Of a DNA stretch of 5,461 bases, positions 1 to 5,461 are shown in pieces; the stretch's first letter is position 1; every line of letters begins with the position of its first letter. The notes beneath the pieces were generated by a model. It was not told where the DNA came from and ran no database searches. It was given only the letters and a program-made list of their open reading frames with translations. The DNA comes from Propionibacteriaceae bacterium. Its GTDB lineage: Bacteria; Actinomycetota; Actinomycetes; Propionibacteriales; Propionibacteriaceae. The stretch spans positions 57,254 through 62,714 of the forward strand of contig JAUMYR010000003.1 in assembly GCA_030528545.1 (NCBI GenBank), given 5' to 3'. A program made the position numbers and the translations under genes.

Positions 1-1168
1 CGATGAGGTCGCGCTGGGCGTCGATGACCTCGTTGATGTCCTTGTAGGCCGCGGGGATCTCGTCGACCACACCGGCGTCCTTGCGGCACTCGATGCCCGC
101 GGTCTGGGACGCCAGGTCCGCGGCGCTGAACCGGCGCCTGGCCTCGCCGCGCGACATCCGGCGCCCGGCCCCGTGCGAGGCCGACTGGTAGGACGCCTCA
201 TTGCCCAGCCCGCGCACGATATAGGAGCCGGTCCCCATTGAGCCCGGGATGATGCCCAGGTCGTCCAGCCCGGCGCGGATCGCTCCCTTGCGGGTGACGA
301 TCAGCTCCACCCCGTCATAGGTCTCGACCGCGACGTAGTTGTGGTGGCAGCGGATCGGGGTTTCGAAACCGATCCCCGGGATCGCCGCGGACAGCACGTC
401 GCAGACCGCCGCCAGCATGACGTCCCGGTTGAGCAGGGCGTATGCCTGGGCCCACCACAGGTCGTGGAGGTAGGCCTCCATCTGCGGGGTACCGGCCAGG
501 AATACCGCCAGGTCCCGGTCGACGAGGCCCTGGTTGTGGGACAGCTTCTGGGCGGCGCTCATGTGCACCTGGGCCAGCTGATTGCCGGTGCCCCGGGAAC
601 CCGAGTGCAGCGTCACCCACACCCGGCCATCGTCGCCGCCGCAGAGCTCAATGAAGTGATTGCCCCCGCCCAGGGTCCCGACCTGGTGGGACGCCTTGCG
701 GGCGGCCTTACCGGTGCGGGCGGCCTTGGTGAGAGATGCTGCGTGGAGTTCATCGAAGCCGCCCATGATCGTGCGGTAGCGCTTGGCCAGGTCGCGGTGC
801 CGGTTCAGGGTCTTCGGCTCACCTGGGTGCTCACCGAAGCCGACCGGGACCGCCCGCTCGATCCGGTGCCGCAGCCAGCCCAGGTCCTCGGGCAGCTGAT
901 CGGGACGAAGGTTCGTCCGAACCGCGGTCATCCCGCAGCCGATATCGACACCCACCGCGGCCGGGGCGACGGCCTGGCGCATAGCGATGACCGAGCCCAC
1001 GGTCGCTCCCAGGCCGTAGTGCACATCGGGCATGACCCGGACCCCGTGGGTCCAGGGCAGGCGGGCGACGTTGCGCAACTGCTCCTGTGCGGCGTGCTCG
1101 ATGGCGGCCTCGTCGGCCCACATCAAGGTGTTGCCTGTGCCCGATAAGGGCATGGGGAAGTGCTTCAT
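1..1168 (-). CDS. rtcB: RtcB-type RNA ligase (3'-phosphate/5'-OH), C-terminus cut by window edge
   Basis: This gene encodes the GTP- and Mn2+-dependent RNA ligase RtcB, which joins 2',3'-cyclic-phosphate or 3'-phosphate RNA ends to 5'-OH ends in RNA repair or tRNA splicing (family knowledge). I translated the minus strand from ATG at 1168; 389 codons stay open to base 1. Motifs in order are MPDVHYGLGATVGSVI (46-61), GVDIGCGM (73-80, metal ligands D75 and C78), GGGNHF (167-172), HSGSRG (188-193), CHHNY (274-278), RKGA (293-296), PGSMGTGSYIVRG (308-320) and SHGAGR (331-336). H332 matches the guanylylated histidine (His337 in E. coli). The last visible part, DEIPAAYKDI (369-378), lies close to the usual end, so probably only some 15-25 residues are missing, judged from the roughly 408-residue E. 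coli protein. The start is supported by GGAG five bases upstream and by alignment of D75/C78 with the E. coli numbering. All catalytic residues I can check are present. No archease or rtcA partner is visible. Confidence 0.96.
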   Translation of the reverse strand, partial: MKHFPMPLSGTGNTLMWADEAAIEHAAQEQLRNVARLPWTHGVRVMPDVHYGLGATVGSVIAMRQAVAPAAVGVDIGCGMTAVRTNLRPDQLPEDLGWLRHRIERAVPVGFGEHPGEPKTLNRHRDLAKRYRTIMGGFDELHAASLTKAARTGKAARKASHQVGTLGGGNHFIELCGGDDGRVWVTLHSGSRGTGNQLAQVHMSAAQKLSHNQGLVDRDLAVFLAGTPQMEAYLHDLWWAQAYALLNRDVMLAAVCDVLSAAIPGIGFETPIRCHHNYVAVETYDGVELIVTRKGAIRAGLDDLGIIPGSMGTGSYIVRGLGNEASYQSASHGAGRRMSRGEARRRFSAADLASQTAGIECRKDAGVVDEIPAAYKDINEVIDAQRDLI

Positions 1169-1318
1169 GGTATCTCCAGGGGTAGCTGAGTATTCGGGCG
1201 TCACGGCCCGAGGGGCCTGATTCAGAGCCGGGGCAGCGCGCAGCGGACGCCCTCGGCGCGTCTCGGCTGACGGTGCATGGCTGAGTCCCCATTCCTTCTC
1301 ATCGCTGTGGAGATACCA
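1168..1318. repeat. 11-base inverted repeat spanning the rtcB Shine-Dalgarno
   Basis: The plus strand reads TGGTATCTCCA at 1168-1178 and TGGAGATACCA at 1308-1318, an exact 11-base inverted repeat with arms about 130 bases apart. On the minus strand the first arm is the rtcB ribosome binding site through the A of its ATG. A leader transcript starting upstream of 1318 would therefore contain a perfect anti-Shine-Dalgarno element. The repeat is directly visible; any role in translation is inference. Confidence 0.55.
1174..1177 (-). promoter_or_regulatory. Ribosome binding site of rtcB
   Basis: On the minus strand, GGAG lies five bases before the rtcB ATG at 1168. The site decides the rtcB start. 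It lies inside an 11-base segment (1168-1178) that recurs in inverted orientation at 1308-1318. Confidence 0.8.
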
Positions 1319-1320
1319 GG

Positions 1321-1347
1321 TTGCCAAGCTCTTCGGGGATCTGGCAA
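1321..1347 (+). other. UUCG-capped hairpin in the intergenic region
   Basis: TTGCCA (1321-1326) pairs with TGGCAA (1342-1347). Inside, CTC (1329-1331) pairs with GGG (1336-1338) around a TTCG loop, closed by C-G as in the stable cUUCGg tetraloop. A small internal loop separates the two stems. It sits two to three bases from the distal arm of the 11-base inverted repeat. The tetraloop form exists only in a plus-strand transcript; a minus-strand rtcB leader would fold the same stem with a CGAA loop. There is no U-tract suitable for a terminator. Confidence 0.4.
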
Positions 1348-1388
1348 TCGATTTTCCGGGCTGCGGTGGCGAGCGGGCCGGTGGCATG

Positions 1389-1414
1389 GGAATAAAGCCG
1401 GGACGGTCAGGGTT
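1389..1414 (+). promoter_or_regulatory. Candidate SigR/SigH-type stress promoter for dnaK
   Basis: GGAAT at 1389-1393 (GGGAAT from 1388) is followed after exactly 18 bases by GTT at 1412-1414. This is a full match to the GGAAT-N18-GTT pattern of actinobacterial disulfide/heat-stress ECF sigma factors (Streptomyces SigR, mycobacterial SigH). SigH is known to transcribe dnaK in Mycobacterium tuberculosis. Transcription would begin around 1420-1424, inside the first HAIR-like repeat. The motif is short, so a chance match is possible, but the position and the family precedent support it. Confidence 0.55.
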
Positions 1415-1432
1415 GAGTCAGCTGGACGCAAC
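1412..1432. promoter_or_regulatory. HAIR-like HspR operator, site 1
   Basis: GTTGAGT, seven bases, then ACGCAAC form an inverted repeat with one mismatch between arms (6 of 7). It resembles the HspR consensus CTTGAGT-N7-ACTCAAG, matching it at 6 of 7 positions on the left and 5 of 7 on the right. It is the most diverged of the three sites. It overlaps the -10 element of the SigR/SigH-type promoter candidate. Confidence 0.6.
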
Positions 1433-1446
1433 TTTGACGATCGCTA

Positions 1447-1467
1447 CTTGAGTCTGTGGGGCTCAAG
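1447..1467. promoter_or_regulatory. HAIR operator for HspR, site 2 (best match)
   Basis: CTTGAGT, seven bases, then GCTCAAG match the HAIR consensus CTTGAGT-N7-ACTCAAG at 13 of 14 arm positions. HspR-family repressors bind this element in Streptomyces, Mycobacterium and other actinobacteria. The hspR gene at the end of the downstream operon supplies the cognate repressor, so autoregulation is the natural reading. The left arm also contains the TTGAGT candidate -35 hexamer. Confidence 0.9.
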
Positions 1468-1476
1468 GTGTAAGTT
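1448..1476 (+). promoter_or_regulatory. Candidate vegetative-type dnaK promoter
   Basis: TTGAGT (1448-1453) and TAAGTT (1471-1476) are separated by 17 bases. The -35 is a fair match to TTGACA, while the -10 matches TATAAT at only three positions. The expected start would be near 1483, inside HAIR site 3, with HAIR site 2 covering the -35 and spacer. This geometry would suit HspR repression, but the weak -10 makes the call tentative. An alternative -35, TTGACG at 1434-1439, has no good -10 at 17 bases. Confidence 0.3.
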
Positions 1477-1494
1477 GAGTCGCGTCCGCTCAAT
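1474..1494. promoter_or_regulatory. HAIR-like HspR operator, site 3
   Basis: GTTGAGT, seven bases, then GCTCAAT. The core TTGAGT-N7-GCTCAA is identical to that of site 2, placed 27 bases further downstream. Only the outermost base of each arm departs from the stronger site. It lies at or just after the expected transcription start of the vegetative-type promoter candidate, where bound repressor would block initiation. Confidence 0.75.
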
Positions 1495-1510
1495 CGTGAA
1501 CGACACTACT

Positions 1511-1523
1511 GGGCCGCGGGCCC
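1511..1523 (+). other. Short GC hairpin in the dnaK leader
   Basis: GGGCC, three bases, then GGCCC form a perfect five-base-pair stem with a three-base loop, ending 12 bases before the dnaK Shine-Dalgarno sequence. There is no U-tract, so it is not an intrinsic terminator. It could stabilise the leader or protect its 5' end, but in such GC-rich DNA it may be chance. Confidence 0.35.
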
Positions 1524-1535
1524 ACTGATAACTCT

Positions 1536-1541
1536 GGAGGA
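1536..1541 (+). promoter_or_regulatory. Strong ribosome binding site of dnaK
   Basis: GGAGGA lies five bases before the ATG at 1547. It is a near-perfect Shine-Dalgarno match at good spacing, and it fixes the dnaK start. Confidence 0.9.
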
Positions 1542-1546
1542 ACCAC

Positions 1547-3402
<1,856 letters not shown>

Positions 3403-3406
<4 letters not shown>

Positions 3407-3939
3407 CCAGCGAACCGGACAACCAGTTCGTGCCCGAGGACGAGGCGACGGGCGAGGGTGCGCAGCCAGCGCCCTCGCCCGAGGGCGAAGTCGTCGAGGA
3501 GGCCGAGATCGTGGTGCTGCAGGCCCTCGTGGCCGAGCGCACCGAGGACCTGCAGCGCCTCCAGGCTGAGTATGCGAACTACAAGAAGCGAGTGGACCGG
3601 GACCGGGCGCTGTCGCGTCAGGCCGGTATCGAGGCCGTGGTGTCCGATCTCATGCCCGTGCTGGACGCCGTGGCGCTCGCCCGCAGCCACTCCGACCTGG
3701 AGGGCGGCTTCAAGCTGGTCGCCGACGAGTTGGAGAAGCTGGGCAACAAATACGGGCTGGTCACGTTCGGGGAGATCGGTGAGGCCTTCGACCCGACGCT
3801 GCACGACGCCCTCATGCAGGCCCCGCTGCCGGAACCGGTCGAGGTGACCACGATCTCCCAGGTCGTGCAGCCCGGCTACAGGCTCGGCGAAAGGGTCATT
3901 CGTCCGGCGCGGGTTGCCGTTGCGCAGCCCACTGAGTGA
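3403..3939 (+). CDS. grpE: Nucleotide exchange factor GrpE
   Basis: GrpE is a homodimer that releases ADP from DnaK and often acts as a thermosensor of the chaperone cycle (family knowledge). The 178-residue protein has a disordered acidic N-terminus (about 1-36). A long heptad-like helix follows that includes [19 protein letters not shown], the typical dimerising GrpE helix. The C-terminal beta domain carries [14 protein letters not shown] (126-139) and [21 protein letters not shown] (from 156), which are GrpE signatures. Translation starts at GTG 3403, overlapping the dnaK stop as GTGA, with AAGGA six bases upstream inside dnaK; translational coupling to dnaK is likely. The length is on the short side of the family but all domains are present. 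Confidence 0.97.
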
Positions 3940-3942
3940 GAG

Positions 3943-3950
3943 AAAGGAGG
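3943..3950 (+). promoter_or_regulatory. Consensus ribosome binding site of dnaJ
   Basis: AAAGGAGG sits in the 15-base grpE-dnaJ gap, four bases before the GTG at 3955. This full match to the anti-Shine-Dalgarno decides the GTG start and may offset the weaker start codon. Confidence 0.92.
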
Positions 3951-3954
3951 CGCC

Positions 3955-5103
3955 GTGAGCACCAAGGACTGGGTCGAAAAGGACTATTACAAGATTCTCG
4001 GCGTCTCCAAGGACGCCTCGGCGGAAGAGATCAAGAAGGCCTTCCGCAAGATCGCCCGGGATAATCACCCGGACCAGAATCCTGACAACAAGAAGGCCGA
4101 GGCGCGGTTTAAGGAGGCCTCCGAGGCCAACGCCGTGCTGAGCGATCCGGCCAAGCGCAAGGAATACGACGAGGCACGCAGCCTATTCGGCGGTGGCTTC
4201 CGCTTCCCCCGTGGCGGAGGAGGCGGGGCCACCCCGAACATGGACGACCTGTTCTCCGGCGGCGGCGCGGGCGGCTTCGGCGACCTGTTCGGGAATCTCT
4301 TCGGACAGGCGACGCAGCAGGCACGGCGTCCGTCCTCGGGCCGGGGACCGCGTCGCGGTGCCGATGTCGAGGGCGAGGCCACGATCGATTTCGCCGAAGC
4401 GGTGGATGGCACGACGGTCTCGCTGCACATGACCTCGGACGCCGCCTGTGGTTCGTGCCGGGGAACCGGAGCCAGGTCTGGCACCGTTCCCCGGGTGTGC
4501 CCCACCTGCGAGGGATCGGGCATGCAGACGTCCACCTCGGGCGGTGTCTTCGCGGTCACTGAGCCGTGCACGGATTGCCGGGGCCGAGGCCTGGTGGTCG
4601 ACGATCCCTGTCCGGCCTGCCAGGGCTCGGGCCGGGGACGCTCGTCCAAGACGATGCAGGTCCGCGTCCCAGCTGGCGTGACCGACGGCCAGAAGATCAG
4701 GATCAAGGGCAAGGGCGGCTCCGGTGAGAACGGTGGCGCACCGGGCGACCTGTATGTGGTCGTGCACGTGAGGCCGCACCGGATCTTCGGACGCAAGGGC
4801 GACAACCTGACCCTCACCGCGCCGGTGGCCTTCACCGAGGCCTCGCTGGGTGCCGAGATCCAGGTGCCAACCCTCGGCGGGCCGTCGGTGACGCTGAAGG
4901 TCCCGCCTGGCACCCCCAATGGGCGCACCTTCCGCGTCCGGGGCAAGGGCATTCCTCGCAAGGACGGCACCAGGGGAGACCTGCTGGTCACGGTGGACGT
5001 CCAGGTGCCGACCGACCTCAATGAGGACGCCCGCAAGGCGCTCAAGGATTTCTCGGCAGCCGTCGGCATGAGTAACCCGAGATCCAGGTTGTTCCATGGC
5101 TGA
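3955..5103 (+). CDS. dnaJ: J-domain co-chaperone DnaJ (class I, zinc-binding)
   Basis: DnaJ delivers unfolded substrates to DnaK and stimulates its ATPase. The 382 residues show the full class I layout. The J-domain (about 10-75) has YYKILGV and the essential HPD triad at 38-40. A Gly/Phe-rich region (about 78-122) contains DDLF and GDLFGNLFG. The zinc domain has four CxxCxGxG motifs: CGSCRGTG (165), CPTCEGSG (182), CTDCRGRG (205) and CPACQGSG (219). The C-terminal substrate-binding domains include GDLYVVVHVRPHRIFGRKGDNL and GRTFRVRGKGIP. All eight zinc cysteines are present. The GTG start is fixed by a consensus Shine-Dalgarno. Actinobacteria usually have a second dnaJ next to hrcA; the operon position identifies this one as the dnaK-linked copy. 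Its last eight bases overlap the start of hspR. Confidence 0.98.
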   Translation: MSTKDWVEKDYYKILGVSKDASAEEIKKAFRKIARDNHPDQNPDNKKAEARFKEASEANAVLSDPAKRKEYDEARSLFGGGFRFPRGGGGGATPNMDDLFSGGGAGGFGDLFGNLFGQATQQARRPSSGRGPRRGADVEGEATIDFAEAVDGTTVSLHMTSDAACGSCRGTGARSGTVPRVCPTCEGSGMQTSTSGGVFAVTEPCTDCRGRGLVVDDPCPACQGSGRGRSSKTMQVRVPAGVTDGQKIRIKGKGGSGENGGAPGDLYVVVHVRPHRIFGRKGDNLTLTAPVAFTEASLGAEIQVPTLGGPSVTLKVPPGTPNGRTFRVRGKGIPRKDGTRGDLLVTVDVQVPTDLNEDARKALKDFSAAVGMSNPRSRLFHG

Positions 5104-5461
5104 TCTCCAGCCATTCGATGCCCAAGCCCCGGTCTTCACCGTCGCGGTGGCGGCTCGGCTCGCCGACCTGCACCCGCAAACGCTGCGAACCTATGACCGG
5201 CTGGGGCTGGTGGTTCCGCGGCGCGCGCGGGGGCGGGGCCGGCGGTATTCGTTGCACGACATCGCCAAGCTGAGGCATGTGCAGCAGCTGTCCCAGGGTG
5301 AGGGCATCAATCTGGAGGGCATCCGGCGCATCCTCGCGCTGGAGGCAGAGCTGGAGACGGCCAGGGAGCAGATCGCCCGCCTCACCGAGACGCTGCAGCG
5401 GCTCTATGACGAACCTCAGGCCTCCCGCCTGTTTACCGCGGATCCGGGCGGTGGGGTCTAC
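5096..5461 (+). CDS. hspR: MerR-family heat-shock repressor HspR, C-terminus cut by window edge
   Basis: HspR represses the dnaK operon, and commonly clpB and lon, by binding HAIR operators; in Streptomyces it needs DnaK as co-repressor. I translated from ATG 5096, which overlaps the dnaJ stop (ATGGCTGA), and the frame is open for 122 codons to the window end. The MerR-type winged helix-turn-helix is clear: VAVAARLADLHPQTLRTYDR (16-35), LGLVVPRR (36-43), a Gly/Arg-rich wing (44-50) and RYSLHDIAKLRHVQQLSQ (50-67). GINLEGIRRIL (70-80) and a coiled-coil dimerisation helix (about 81-104, LEAELETARE onward) follow. This agrees closely with HspR as I recall it from Mycobacterium, so only a short tail is likely missing. 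The ribosome binding site is weak, so coupling to dnaJ translation is probable. Three HAIR sites upstream of dnaK imply autoregulation. Confidence 0.95.
   Translation, partial: MADLQPFDAQAPVFTVAVAARLADLHPQTLRTYDRLGLVVPRRARGRGRRYSLHDIAKLRHVQQLSQGEGINLEGIRRILALEAELETAREQIARLTETLQRLYDEPQASRLFTADPGGGVY

Larger units (their letters stand above)
1169..1546. promoter_or_regulatory. Divergent rtcB/dnaK control region
   Basis: These 378 bases separate the two divergent start codons and hold no convincing gene. The dnaK-proximal half contains three HspR-type inverted repeats, a SigR/SigH-type promoter match and a vegetative-type promoter candidate. The rtcB-proximal half contains a UUCG-capped hairpin, a short GGCCC-GAG-GGGCC hairpin and an 11-base inverted repeat involving the rtcB ribosome binding site. 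I found no clear promoter for rtcB. A weak candidate on the minus strand is CTGACT (1421-1416) and TTTATT (1396-1391) with a 19-base spacer; if real, its -35 would overlap HAIR site 1. Confidence 0.8.

Noticed and set aside
341..1147. Plus-strand open frame of 268 codons opposite rtcB
   Set aside because: The minus-strand frame encodes a complete set of RtcB catalytic motifs across the same bases, so the plus-strand frame is a GC-bias shadow.
1205..1217. GGCCC-GAG-GGGCC hairpin as a transcription terminator
   Set aside because: The stem is only five base pairs with no U-tract on either strand, and no gene ends here. It is likely a chance GC palindrome.
1222..1275. Possible 18-codon leader peptide ahead of rtcB on the minus strand, Arg-rich and ending in TGA
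   Set aside because: The nearest Shine-Dalgarno-like sequence is about 14 bases from its ATG, and it has no repeated regulatory codon or attenuator. An 18-codon frame is expected by chance.
1277..1528. Plus-strand open frame of 83 codons in the intergenic region
   Set aside because: It runs through all three HAIR sites and the promoter candidates, has no convincing ribosome binding site and shows no recognisable product.
1169..1546. CIRCE operator (HrcA site) upstream of dnaK
   Set aside because: I searched by eye for TTAGCACTC-N9-GAGTGCTAA and saw nothing close. The repeats present are HAIR-type, as expected with hspR in the operon.
4109..5139. Several long minus-strand open frames opposite dnaJ
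   Set aside because: They mirror dnaJ codon bias, lack family motifs, and overlap a complete class I DnaJ with all HPD and zinc-binding residues.

Overview
The window carries the actinobacterial class I heat-shock operon dnaK-grpE-dnaJ-hspR on the plus strand. An RNA ligase gene, rtcB, is divergently transcribed from it on the minus strand. The DNA is strongly GC-rich, with G or C at most third codon positions. The gene order, the MerR-type repressor hspR at the operon's 3' end and HspR-type operators (HAIR) upstream of dnaK all point to a high-GC Gram-positive bacterium (Actinomycetota). I cannot name a genus from the sequence alone.

Layout. Positions 1-1168 (minus) hold rtcB, complete at its 5' end and cut at the left edge of the window; about 389 codons are visible. 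Positions 1169-1546 are a 378-base divergent control region. From the dnaK side it contains three HAIR-like inverted repeats (1412-1432, 1447-1467, 1474-1494) and a perfect SigR/SigH-type promoter match (1389-1414). It also has a weaker vegetative-type promoter candidate, a short GC hairpin and a strong dnaK ribosome binding site. The rtcB side holds a UUCG-capped hairpin and an 11-base sequence exactly complementary to the rtcB Shine-Dalgarno/start region. Positions 1547-3406 are dnaK, 3403-3939 grpE, 3955-5103 dnaJ and 5096-5461 hspR, which is open at the right edge. Junctions are tight: a 4-base overlap, a 15-base gap and an 8-base overlap.

How the genes work together. DnaK (Hsp70), DnaJ (J-domain co-chaperone) and GrpE (nucleotide exchange factor) form the ATP-driven folding cycle. 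HspR represses the operon through HAIR sites; in Streptomyces DnaK is known to act as HspR co-repressor, so chaperone titration by unfolded protein derepresses the operon. RtcB joins RNA 2',3'-cyclic-phosphate (or 3'-phosphate) ends to 5'-OH ends, a repair or splicing activity. Its placement across a stress-controlled region is suggestive, but no operator is clearly dedicated to it.

Overall the coding content is ordinary and well understood. The points worth a second look are all in the divergent intergenic region: the triple operator, its overlap with an alternative-sigma promoter, and the possible anti-Shine-Dalgarno pairing ahead of rtcB. I found no new defence, mobile or CRISPR-like system.
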